Both the position numbers and the translations under genes were made by a program. Shown here one piece after another: positions 34,951 through 45,529 of a DNA stretch of 64,000 bases; position 1 is the stretch's first letter, and each line of letters starts with the position of its first letter. The stretch is from Brachionus manjavacas (taxonomy: Eukaryota; Rotifera; Eurotatoria; Ploima; Brachionidae). A model generated the notes under the pieces. It was not told the origin of the DNA and made no database searches. It saw only the letters and a program-made list of their open reading frames with translations. The stretch covers positions 620,001 to 684,000 of the forward strand of contig JAHQIY010000013.1 of assembly GCA_019054805.1 (NCBI GenBank), written 5' to 3'.

Positions 34951-36444
34951 ATGCAAACTAAACAATTGTGTAAATTAAAAGATTTGTTATCAAAAGGTAA
35001 AATTAAAGTTTGTGAAAATATAAATTTTTATATAAATTTATAAATTTTATATGTTTATATAAATTTTTTGAAATATATTTCTAGAATCAGAACAATTTAA
35101 CCAAATTCAAAAAAAAGAAAATTTATCAATATACAATGAATATGAACAAGGTAAATTTTTAAAATATATTGTTTGTTCATTAAATTTTTTCAATTTCTAA
35201 TTTAAGCTCCTTTTGCAAGACGTTAATAGTCAAAATTCTTTTGGAAAAACTGATTTTGAAAAGGGCTATGTGAGCAAATTATCATTTTCTGTCTATGGTA
35301 TTTAACTTTACAAAATAAATGTTTATATAAATTTTTTATTCATATTTTAATAAAAATCAAGATCTAGAACATAATGATTTTACAATAATATCAAATAATC
35401 AATCAAAATGTCCTTCAAAAAATTGCGATGGTTCTGTAAAAACTGAGATTGGCCATAATCTCAGTATTGGTATGATACTATTTCATTTTTATTAAATTAT
35501 CAAAGTTTTCATTATATTTAAAGTTTTGCTAATTGTCCGAAAAATCCTGTCATGGCTAAAATTATCAAATACAAGGATCTTTTTGAAGAAAAAACATAAG
35601 ACCTTCAATCAGAAAATGATTATCTTAACAACTAAATTGAACCGGACGATTTAAAAAAGAGTCATTCGTTTTCCTTTTTATTTGGTAATAGCGATTTTTT
35701 TGATGAACGAAAGTCAGATAATTAAAAAGTAATTCTATTTTTTTAAACAATTTCAAGACCATTTTGTTTTTGAAGAATATGAATGATAATAAAAAAGAGT
35801 TTGTCAAAGAAAATAATGAAAACCATTACCATGATCCTTTAACCAAAATTCAACAATTGGTAAATTAAAAAAAATTCTGAACCTATAATTTTTCGTCTTT
35901 CAAATTTTTATCCTTATTTTGAAATCGCTTTGTTATTTATTTTTTTATATATCAAAGGGATTTCATAATTCTCTGAATTAATTTAAAAGATTAAAGACAT
36001 TATTAATAAAATTTAGACAAATTAAAGCTCTAATTTCAAAATTAATTAAAATATTTAAAGACGAAAAATGTCAACGTAAAATCTTTGTTAAAATTTACTA
36101 AAATTGAAGGAAAATGAGCAAAAAATTTTAAAAGAAAGATTTGATGAGAAAACTTTACCCCATGGAGATACAAAAGAGACAAGAGTAATTTAAAAATAAA
36201 ATGAAAATATTGAAAAATTCAAAATTTAAATTAATTTAAAGCCTCTCTGTACGCGAACATCAGAGAAAACAAAGGTTGGTGAATTTGTATTAGCCGTAGT
36301 CGTTGTGGCAGAAACGTTTATCTTTGGCCACAAGGAGGGATTTTTCTTGAAAATCCAAGTGGTTCACTTTATTATATTGGTGGAAAGGAAAAACTCCAGA
36401 TAAATTTTTTAGCTGAATATAAATATTTAGAAAACTACATATAA
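34951..36444 (+). pseudogene. Multi-exon gene remnant with a C2HC-finger-like motif, right-arm copy
   Basis: Four short exons splice in a consistent phase 1: 34951-34996, 35085-35150, 35220-35297 and 35362-35469, all with GT-AG introns of about 64-88 bp. They give MQTKQLCKLKDLLSK, then acidic/polar sequence, then KCPSKNCDGSVKTEIGHNLS. A later frame (from about 35524) has ANCPKNPVMAKIIKYKD. Together C-x4-C...H...CP resembles MYT1/KAT7-type C2HC fingers, but His spacing is short and the frame breaks at the fifth exon. Further coding-like pieces follow (FLKNMNDNKKEFVKENNENH at about 35770-35830, KERFDEKTLPHGDTKETRV at about 36140-36185, and YLWPQGGIFLENPSGSLYYI at about 36315-36375). Intron-bearing structure next to a truncated MULE suggests a captured host gene fragment; alternatively it is an unknown transposon gene. 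Confidence 0.4.
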
Positions 36445-36811
36445 AATCTGCTTGTTATTTTGTATTTAATTATTAGAGTCTGTAATGTTTCGTAGCAAAT
36501 TATTTTTCATAGCAAATCAATTATGATTCGTAGCAGATAATTTCATTGAACGTTTTTTTCATTGCATCTTTAAATTGATTGCATATTTTGTTTCATTGCA
36601 AGAAGAGAAAAAGCCCAGTCAAATTGCTTTTCGAAAATCTACCGAAAAAATTTCGAAAAGTCACAAAATAACGAAAATTTTTCGAATTTTTTTCGAAAAA
36701 AAAAATGAAAAAAAAGCACTACGAAAATTCTATGAAACTTTCTCGAAAAACAATTTCAGAAAACTTTTCTATTTTGAAACGCAAATACCTTTCGAAAAAT
36801 TTTCGAAATAA

Positions 36812-38198
36812 ATTCGAAATTTTCGTATAGCTTCCTAATCAAAATAAAAAATTCCAAAACAATTTCCAAAATTTTAATTATTTTAAATTAAAAATTTTCT
36901 GAATTATTAAATAATTTTCGAAATAATGAAGACTTTAATGATTCTATCAGATTATCTGTCTAATAAACTGATAGAATTAAAATAAAGTAAACTTTTGACT
37001 TGATTTATATGCTTAGTAAATTTAATTTCAAAAAAAATAAAAAAAACAAGCGTAAAATAATAAAGAAAGTACATTGATATGACATTGATTTATTTTTTGG
37101 GAAAAACTGACAAATAATTTAATTAATGATTAACCTTAACTTTCATTAATACATATTCACTTAATTTATTGAAAATAGAATGTTTTATATCAAAGAAAAA
37201 ATCGCAAGTATTAAAAAAAGGAGCATGTATTACTCCATTAATTTTCGAATATTCTTTGTTTTAAGTAGTTCAAGTTTTAAATGAAAGCTTTAAAATGTGA
37301 ATGTTTTTCCCCTAAATAATAAATCATGATAAAAATTAGAATAAACATTCTACCGTTGTTAATTAAGCTTAATTAACAACGGAAGAATGATTATGCTAAT
37401 TTTATGCTAAAAATTTAATTTTCGAATTTATTGTTTTATATAACAATAAATTGGAAAATTAGATTTTTAAAAAATTTACAGAAAAAAAATTTAATTTGAA
37501 ATATGAAAAAAAATTAATTCCATTCTTGAGCTTCTTAAATCATGAATCTTTTGGAATATTTTATATTATTAAATTTAAAAAGTCTAATTTCTTTTATGAA
37601 GCTTGAATAATAAAAAAAAAAGATCATTTGAATTCAATTAGGAAATTTAAAAAGGAGCAATTATAACTTAACTACAATTTATCTCGGAATATTAAATAAT
37701 TATTTAAAGATAATGTGATGTAAAAAAATTTTTTGGGCTTGCTTAATTCTTATAATAATTACAAAAAAACTAATTTTATATGTTTAATTTTAATTAAAAA
37801 AAATTTTCCTTTATTAAGATAAAATAAAAATTCTGTTTTTTTCAATTAATAAATATTTTATGAATAATATTTAAGACAAATTTGAAAACAAGCTATTTTT
37901 TTTAATATTTAAAAATATCCAATCAGAAACTTTTATTTTAGACAAATTTGAAATACCCGCCATATTTGAATATTGTTTATGCATAGCTAAAATTTTCAAA
38001 GTAAATCAATTTTTTTTTCAATAACTAAGACTTGATGCACATCAGAAATTTAAAAATTAAATATTATTTTTTCTTAATTGTAAGATTTTCCTAAACTAAA
38101 ATATTCTGAGCATTATACTTTTAATGCATATAAAATCAAAATTATTTTAAACAGAAAGAATAAAAAAAATTAATTTTTTTAAGAAATAATTTATCAAT
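36812..38198. other. AT-rich 5' part of the EnSpm-like element with hairpins
   Basis: No coding frame. Holds the 30-bp perfect palindrome (37353-37382) inside a longer hairpin, a neighbouring 19-bp hairpin (about 37418-37462), and an attctatcag/ctgatagaat hairpin (36941-36977). Probable untranslated and promoter region for the transposase gene. Confidence 0.5.
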
Positions 38199-40494
38199 AT
38201 GGCTAAAAAATTTAGGCGAAATTATTTATGTCTAAATTCCACAGATCTGATTCCAAGAAAATCTCAACATTTGTTCACCTTGAACCCGGCACTTGGATCT
38301 CCATCTATCAAAGAACCCATGGATTTTCTAAAAGTTGTAGAAAGTCATAAAATTAGTGAAATATGTCAGTCTTTTACGCAATATGCTCATTTTAATGAAT
38401 CCGAGAAAAATAATAATGTGAGTCAGTCACCACTCGTTCAACCAACCTGGGAAGTGATTTCGGAGCCAAAAACACTCCATAATGAGCATATAGACCAGAA
38501 ATTGCATATTTGCTTATCGATTTATAAACTCTTCATAAAAAACAAAATGACCAAAACTTGCATTAACGAAGTCATTAAGCTAATAGGAATTCTAAGATCA
38601 GATGTAAAAATTCCTGCATGTATTGACAAAATTGTCCTTTACTTATACAGAAATGAAAATAATCAGTTTGACGTTCAACCGTATGACTTTTGCAATTTGT
38701 GCCGAAAAACAAAAAAAACTTCAAACAACTCCACCCAAAAATGTGACAACTGTCCAAGTGATATGTCAAAATTTATCACATCAAAATTTTCGATCAGCTA
38801 AAAAATATTTTCGAATCTTCTGAGCATTTAATAAACAAATCAACCATCACTCATTCTGAGATATATTCAAGAATCAAACTTCAAGAAAAAGGTGAGTTTT
38901 ATACTTTTACTTTCAATACTGATGGCATTAGTCCTTTTAAATCATCTAAAACATGTATTTGGCCTTTTTATTTAGTAATAAATGAAATCGAGATTAAGTA
39001 TAGATTTAACTTTTCAAATATCATTTTAGCAGGTATTTTCGTAGGCCAAAATAAGCCCTGCTTTTTAAATTATCTAAAACTAATAATTAATGAAATTAAG
39101 AGCTTAGAAAAAGGCGAGGTAATAAAGATTAAAATGAATTCAGGCTTGTGAAATTTTTTTTAACTTATGCTGTAGTAGATAAGCCAGCTCGCGCATCGTT
39201 GCTTAATTTTGAACAATTTAATGGAAATTATGGCTGTACTAAATGTTATCAAAAAGGACAGAATTTATCTACTAAAAAAAAGGTACAGTCCATGTATATC
39301 CCTACCAAAATTATAATCATGAAGGACCACTACGTTCACAAAATTCTTACCATAAGGATCTAATACATGTAGTTACAAATAATCAAGCATTTCGTGGTGT
39401 TAAAGGTTCTAAAATATTTTTTGCCTATTGAATGTACGATGATAGACTATATGCATAGTATTTTAGAGGGTGTAATAAGAAAACTAATTGAATATTGGTT
39501 TTCACCTGGATTTTCCAAGCAACCATTCTCACTGAGACCACATTTAGAAAAAATTAATGAAAACTTTCTTAAAATAAGGAAACCAAAATATGTCCCAAGA
39601 ATACCTTGAGACTTAAATAGTATTAAATATTGGAAAGCAAGTGAATTTTTGTCATTCATTCTTTTTTACGCTTTACCAATATTTGGAGGAATAATGAATT
39701 TAGACCAGTTAAACCATTTAATAAATCTGGTCGTTGTCATAGAAAATTTATTATTGAAACAAGTAAATACAAGTTATTTAGATGATATTAATATTTTGTT
39801 AAGTGATTTTGTTAGGGATATGTCAAAATTCTACGGACCAAATTCAATGTTATCTGGTGTTCATGAACTTCTACATCTGGTTAGAGATATAAGAAACATA
39901 GGCAATCTAAACGAATTTAACTGTTTTCCATATGAAAAATTAAATAGAGAACTTCTACTTTTAGTCAAAGGCAAAAATTTAATTGAAATTGAAATAATTA
40001 ATTCATTTAAGGCTCTAAAAAATGTTGACTTAATTAAAAATATTAGTTCAGAAATTTTAAATGAAGAGATAGAGTTTAAATATTTATTTGGTAAGAAGAT
40101 TAATCGTCAGCTTACCGAAAAAGAACTTAAGTTCTTGAAAAATAATAATAATAGTTTCACAATTCATAGTTATTGTAAGTTTAATAATATTTTCTTTTCC
40201 TCTTTGTGTTACAAGAAAACTAAACGTCTTGACCACTGTGTAAAATATGATAAAAAATTTGGTCTAATTAAGTTTTTCATCAAAACCTCAAAACAATCTT
40301 ATGCATTTTGTTATGTTCTGTCTGCTTTACATAATCCATTTTATAACCCTAAATTTCCTTTTTTAAAATCATCAACTACTATCTGCCATCAGACTGACAA
40401 TATTTTCCTTGCTCCTATAGATCAATTGCAAAAATGTGCACTAATAAATGCCAACGACGTTATTTGTGTTTGTGAAATGAATACATCTCACTAA
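38199..40494 (+). pseudogene. EnSpm/CACTA-like transposase, near full length but broken
   Basis: Starts MAKKFRRNYL. An N-terminal region has a Cys cluster (FCNLCRKTKK...CDNC, about 38690-38755). The catalytic part follows: FNTDGISPFKSSKTCIWPFYL (about 38905-38970), IILAGIFVGQNKPCFL, VVDKPARASLLNFEQFNGNYGCTKCYQKG (39170-39260), CTMIDYMHSILEGVIRKL (about 39430-39485), WKASEFLSFILFYALPIFGG (39633-39690) and FYGPNSMLSGVHELLHLVRDI. This is the order seen in animal transposases of the Tnp2/Transposase_21 type. Breaks: frame changes near 38785, 39146 and 39410, and a TGA at 39607-39609. The 281-residue C-terminal frame from 39649 is intact. It is the complete parent of the fragments in units 1-3. 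Confidence 0.75.
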
Positions 40495-40938
40495 AATTAA
40501 ATAAATTTCTTTAATGGATAAAAAAATAAGCAATTTGATAGAAATTAATTTTTTTAAGCTTTCATTTTTTAATTTTGTCTAGAAAAAATTTTTTTAACTA
40601 ATTAATTTCTAGAAAGTAGGAAAATTTCTCATTTTAATTCAATTTTATTTGTCACTTAGGTCTAAAAATATAAAAAGTTGATAACTAACTGACTAATTAT
40701 ATCAAAAAAGCCTAAACATAAATTTTAATCCTTTTATGAACCTACAATCAATTTGTAAAGAAGGCTTCTTATTTTTTTTTCAAGTTAGCAACTTCCTTCC
40801 TTTCTTTTTCACATCATGAATTAGTATTGGGTATTGTGATACTTATAAAAAGAGAAACCAATCTTTAATTATTTTATTGTATAAAATTGTAAAATAAAAT
40901 AAGTAACTTTTTTTAAAATTCATCATTAATCTAAAAAA
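40495..40938. other. Intergenic AT-rich stretch between the two EnSpm genes
   Basis: No open frame of note; likely the 3' UTR of the transposase gene and promoter of the next gene. A short ctaattaatttctag-type repeat around 40560-40615 is the only pattern seen. Confidence 0.5.
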
Positions 40939-41960
40939 ATGGCAAATAGTATAGAAAAAACGCATGCGATTGTACAATATGAAGAAAATGGACAAAAATT
41001 TTTTTCTGTAATCATGATCAATGATATTTTTCTAAATGATGATGACGAAGAAATTTTGATTGAACAATCTTATTAGTTTAAGGTAAAAAAGAAGAAAGGC
41101 TCCGACGTAAGCTCAGGAATAGTTAAGTACTTAGGCCCTAAAAATATGTGTGAAATAAATTTAACTAAGATAAGTACTTATAAAAAATACAGTCCTCCAA
41201 AAAACATAAAAAATAGCACTTGTAAGAGCTCTATTAGTATAAGTAGGCAAAATATTAAAGCTTTGATGAAAATGAAGATGAAGTTGAGTTAGATCGTAAT
41301 TTAAAAAAAACATCAATACATAATGAATATGATAGGAAACTAAATGAAAGAGATGAATATATAAATGACTTAAAGAAAAAACTAGAAAACAAGGAAAGGG
41401 AAAACAAAGAATTGATAGAAAAAAATAGATACATATAAACAATTGACGGGTAAATTTAAAATTTTTCAAATTTTAATATTTTTTTATCACTTTCAAAATT
41501 TAAGATCCTTCATTCATACAAAATATTTTACCATTGTGCGTGCAAATATTAAAATATGTAGGTTCTGAAAAAAAGTTTGAAGAGATAAGGAAATTTGGTA
41601 CGAGCACTACAGAAATTCTTATTCACAATAGCTACGAAGGAATCAATATGCACAAAAACTTGTTTAATCGGAATAAAATAATGATTGAACAGAAACAAAG
41701 TGGCACATCAATATTTCGCGTAATGGCCAAAGCACTTATCCCTGATGCTGATTTTTGGGCTAAAAGTACAGGATCAAAAATGGACCAGAACACTCCAGCT
41801 CTAAGGGCTGCAAAAGGTAAGAATTTCAAAGTTTTTGTAACTAATTTTTTCATTGATCATATTTTTTTAAAATTTTTTGTTTGATCAGAACATTGGATTC
41901 AATGAATCAATGTACAAACTAGTTCTACGTGGGATTTGTTCGGAATGCAAGACTGAAACC
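40939..41960 (+). pseudogene. EnSpm accessory gene, coiled coil and possible BEN-like domain
   Basis: Begins MANSIEKTHAIVQYEENG at 40939. A TAG at 41074-41076 interrupts the frame, which then continues FKVKKKKGSDVSSG to about 41257. A frame change leads to an acidic then coiled-coil segment (LNERDEYINDLKKKLENKE, 41345-41400). From 41534 a further frame gives SEKKFEEIRKFGTSTTEILI, GTSIFRVMAKALIPDADFW and TPALRAAKG. A GT-AG interval at 41818-41887 precedes GFNESMYKLVLRGIC and a stop near 41970. The start and layout match the second gene that accompanies animal EnSpm transposases, often ending in a BEN domain. The BEN reading is a guess from the spacing of hydrophobic blocks. Not functional as read. 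Confidence 0.45.
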
Positions 41961-42302
41961 GAAAAGAAATAAACTGAATTTTTATTTTAATATTAGTATT
42001 TTTAAAAAAAAAAATTAAAAATTTTAAATTAATAATTTAAATTTTAATAATTTTTTTTTTTATAAATCATTCTAAAATTTATCAAATGATCAAAATAATT
42101 AAGTTAATAATGAAATTTTTAAGTTCCCCTACGAATCGATTTCGAATAATAATCATGAAAAATTTTCGAAAAACAATTGTGAAAAATTTTCGAAAAATAA
42201 AAGTGAAAAACTTTGGAAATTTTTGGCCATCTTTGATGTTTTTTTTTCGAAAATTAATTTCGAAAATTTTTCTTTTTTTTTTCAGTTATTTAGTTGACTG
42301 GG

Positions 42303-42332
42303 AGAACTAGCTTTTATAGTGACATTTTTTAA
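42303..42332 (+). repeat. 30-bp perfect inverted repeat, left copy
   Basis: agaactagcttttatagtg followed by acattttttaa, exactly complementary to 44973-45002. It spans the TAGTG terminus of the EnSpm-like element and 11 bp beyond it. With its partner it flanks 2.64 kb that contain the pogo-like transposase gene. Confidence 0.85.
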
Positions 42333-42770
42333 CCCAGTTATATAACATTCTATAATATTTTTTAATTATTTTAACATGTACTCATGGAACATTCTATTCT
42401 GTTTTTAATTATTTAAGATTTTAATTTTTTTCTGTTTTTCGTTATTTAATATTATTTATGAGTTTGTTTTATCTAGTACCTAACTTTTAATACTGCGTTT
42501 CTTACATATTAATAATGGAGAATTATTATAAATTATCGCTTCAATTTTTAGAGAGAAGCAAGGACAATTTAGATGTCCAATTTGAGTCGTTCTCTCAAAT
42601 CGGGCTTTCTTTATTTAAAAATTGAAATATTTAAAAAAACAATCAATATTTTATTAAAAATAAACCTTGTTCATTGTCATTGATTTGTGATAGACTTTCT
42701 TTTAAAACTTATTTAAAATGCTTTTTTTTTAAATAATACTTTAAAAATTAGGTTTCAACAACTTAAATTC
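42333..42770. other. AT-rich stretch 3' of the pogo-like gene
   Basis: No gene. A hairpin at about 42539-42626 pairs tcaattttta with taaaaattga around a GC-richer loop (aaggacaatttagatgtcc). No pogo-type terminus was found here to match the one at 44690. Confidence 0.45.
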
Positions 42771-44269
42771 TTACCTTAACGAATCTTTTAAATCAAAAAT
42801 TAACTCAGAATTACTTTTAACTTGAATTGTGAATTTTCTTGTTGAATATATGTCTTTTATTAAGTCCTTGTCACTTTCAGGATCAACATTACTAAAAAGG
42901 ACACTGCCAGGTCCGTCACCACTTTCATACTCATCAATACTAGAACAGTCTTCTAGATCACTTGAATCAGAATTTTGGTCTGATTCTTCGTCGACAACGC
43001 CGTCATCATCGGTCTCAGGATTTTGATTCAATCTACCTTCGACTCGAGTATAAATTTCTTCTAAGTCCCCTTGATCAAATCCATCTACATCAATTTCACC
43101 TTCATCGTTTTCGCTATAATCATCGATGAGAACTCGTTTCAAGATATGTTTTAAAGTTCGATGAAAATCGTCTTGGTTATTTGAAGTGATTCCACAGACG
43201 TTAAATGATGATTTAATAATCGATGAGTCGAATTCATCCCATATTTGTGATAGCCACTCAATTGCTCTCTTATAGCCTGGTGATTTTAAATTTCCATTTT
43301 TCGTTTAACGATTTAAAATGGTTTAAATACCAACTTGTCCATTTTTCAGTGTATGATTTTTTAAATGACTTTAACCAACAGACATCTTCAGGTTGAAGCA
43401 AACAAGTGAGTCTGGCCGGTATGAATGAATACGAAATATTTAAGTCTTGATGTGCCACTCGGCTTGTATACCACAACTACAATTGATGGAATTTGAAAAT
43501 CTTTGATCGGTGTTTTTCGTGGGACTAAAATTATTAATGGCAACTTGGTCCCGTCAGCACTTGCGCATAAACCGATTGACAATCTTGTTTTCTCACTTCC
43601 AGATGTATCTACTTTAACTCGTTATGCACCGCGCTGTTCGTAAGTATAGTTCTCAGTTGAGTCTAAGTATAACGTTGTCTCATCAAAATTTTTAATTTGG
43701 CTACGAGGTCTTTTTACACAGTCGTCATTGCATTTTTTAATAAATTGATTGATTGTCTCAACGCAATTACTTGGTAAAGTTCGTCCTTTTGATGTAATTC
43801 TTCTAAGAACGAGATTATTCCGGTCTAAAAAGCGACTCAACCAACCCTTGGAAGCTTTAAGGAAATCTATGCCAGATTGATCAGCTAAATTTAATGCCTT
43901 CAGTTGAATATTTTTACCGGAAACACATGCACCAGTATTTCGAGATCGATTGATCCAATTGAGCAGATCTGTTTCCAGATTTACAAACTTCAATTTTCGA
44001 TCATGTAATACATGAAATCTTCTTCTTTTTGATGAAAAACATCCCAACTTATCTTTTTGGCTAACCCACATACGAACGCTTTTACGATAAATTTTGAACA
44101 TTCTAGCAACTCGTGTATAGTTACGGATTGATTCAAACGCATTTATCACGCGCATCTTAAATAACAAATTGAAAACTCTTTTTCTTTTCTTTTCTACCAT
44201 TTTTGAAACGAGGATTTTAATGTGTTTGTGTAACACACTTCTTTTATACAACAAATTGAAAAAGTTCAA
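42771..44269 (-). pseudogene. pogo/Tigger-like transposase gene, internally damaged
   Basis: Likely start is the Met of MVEKKRKRVFN at 44200 rather than 44269. An N-terminal helix-turn-helix (AFESIRNYTRVARMFKIYRK) precedes a CENP-B-type domain (GIDFLKASKGWLSRFLDRNN) and the first DDE residue in IKNFDETTLYLDS. A lysine codon has become TAA at about 43621. The DDE domain continues (KTRLSIGLCASADGTKLPLI, 43590-43530) but an internal loss near 43490 removes the second Asp block, with a frame change into IPARLTCLLQPEDVCWLKSF (third acidic site). The C-terminal segment (43142-42771) is strongly acidic. DDE transposases of this type act in the nucleus on TA targets. This copy cannot be active. Confidence 0.75.
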
Positions 44270-44972
44270 GTTTATTTTTTTAAAATTTGAAATTTAAAAA
44301 GGACTAGCGATAGTAAGTAATATGTGTTCTTAAGAGATCTCTAATTTCATGTTGTTTTTGTAAGGTATCTTTTGATATTACAAAAAAAGTCAAAAAGAAT
44401 TTTCTTTGTGGCTTTTTCTATTTAATTTCTTAAGATTTATTGTTTATAAACCAAAAAAAATTCTTGACTACTTAAATAATGAACCAAAAAAAAGCTTCCG
44501 ATTTTTTTATGTAACAAATTTTAAAATGACCTCTTTTGTACCATGGTATAAATTCGGAATTGTAGCTGGTACAAAATGTTATGTGACGGTACAAAATACC
44601 ATCAAAAAGTGGCTACAAAACCAAATTTATACCATGGGACAAAACACACTTTTTCTGTTTTATACCGGGACAAAAAATGAGGGATTACGGTATTATTAAA
44701 ATTAAAGTTATTTTTTTTGCGCTTTTTTATATGAATAGAATTTTTTTTTGGCAATTAAGTCCAAAAACGAGTAGAGGCGTTACACAAAATATAGAAAAAA
44801 TGTAAACAAATAAAAGTGATTTCTTGTAAACGTATTTTTGAATTGTTAAATTCGATGCGCTATGATAAGGTGGCTTACTTTAGAAAACTAGATAAAATTA
44901 ACAATCCTCTTTTTTTAACGAACATTTACTTTTTCAAAAACCAATCAGCGAATTATTTAGCATGATCATTCA
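44270..44972. repeat. pogo-type 5' terminal region with inverted tacaaaa motifs
   Basis: At 44530-44645 ttttgtaccatggtataaat and its complement (ending 44645, two mismatches) form an inverted repeat, with more ggtacaaaat motifs between. Reading the minus strand from 44690, the sequence starts CCGTAATCCCTC after TA, a plausible pogo-type terminus resembling CAGTCAATCCTCC of the other family. From 44700 to 44972 it is AT-rich with nothing identified. Confidence 0.45.
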
Positions 44973-45002
44973 TTAAAAAATGTCACTATAAAAGCTAGTT
45001 CT
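44973..45002 (-). repeat. 30-bp perfect inverted repeat, right copy
   Basis: ttaaaaaatgtcactataaa and following gctagttct, complementary to 42303-42332. Includes CACTA at 44984-44988, so it could instead be the start of a second EnSpm-like terminus. Confidence 0.85.
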
Positions 45003-45529
45003 TTTTCTGTTTTAGTGCATTTTCGACTTTTAGTTTAGATTTTCATTATTGTTATATATAAATGATCGTATTATTTAGATTAATTTAATCAATTTTTAAA
45101 AGTGAAAAAGAACTTTATTTTTAGAATTTTGGAAGATTTGTATGAAAATTCACATTGCCCACTGTTTGTTCTACAAGATACTGGAATAATTTTATTTTAA
45201 ATTTATTTTGGAATTTCTTAATTTTAAAAATTTATTTTTGGCTGAGTTTAATTTTTTGAAAATGTATAGGTTAACTGAAATAAACTTAAATTCAAAAATT
45301 AAAAAAAAATTTATTTAAATTATTTTTTATCAATTAGACTAAATTGATCTAAAATAAATTGATCAACAAATATTATTTTTTAAAATAAGTTTAGTCCAAA
45401 AAAACACAAAATAAAACAAACACTGTTGAAAAATTGATTCAAATTGCAAATATCAAAAATAATATCAAATAATTTGACTAAAAATAACAATTTTTATTTC
45501 ATGATAATGTACACTGTGTTTTAACTCGT
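45003..45529. other. Intergenic, 3' flank of the potassium-channel gene
   Basis: AT-rich with no coding frame. The region next to the channel stop (45300-45525, several tttatt/aataaa-like runs on the minus strand) is the probable 3' UTR and polyadenylation zone. Confidence 0.5.

Larger units (their letters stand above)
30357..38450. repeat. Right arm of the giant palindrome
   Basis: Reverse complement of 21851-29942, differing mainly at homopolymers. One A fewer near 33330 breaks the MULE-1 frame, and T/A runs near 32525, 32845 and 34290 also vary. On the outside, identity stops at aacctgg (38450), but the EnSpm gene simply continues, so this side preserves the ancestral arrangement. Confidence 0.95.
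36593..42321 (+). mobile_element. EnSpm/CACTA-like transposon, left terminus unclear
   Basis: Inverted subterminal repeats bracket the two genes. On the left cccagtcaaattgc is followed by many ttcgaaaa motifs (36612-36815). On the right the same motifs in opposite sense (about 42130-42275) lead to gttgactgggag and a terminus reading ...cttttatagtg (TAGTG at 42317-42321). CACTA-type elements end CACTA...TAGTG with such subterminal repeats. No CACTA is present at the left; there the subterminal block abuts pogo-like cgtagcaaat motifs (36488-36545), so the left end is probably lost. Transposase gene 38199-40494 and accessory gene 40939-41960 are both on this strand. Confidence 0.6.

Noticed and set aside
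44984-45529. A second EnSpm element starting at CACTA 44984
   Set aside because: No subterminal repeats or transposase frame follow to the right; only the terminal motif is present.
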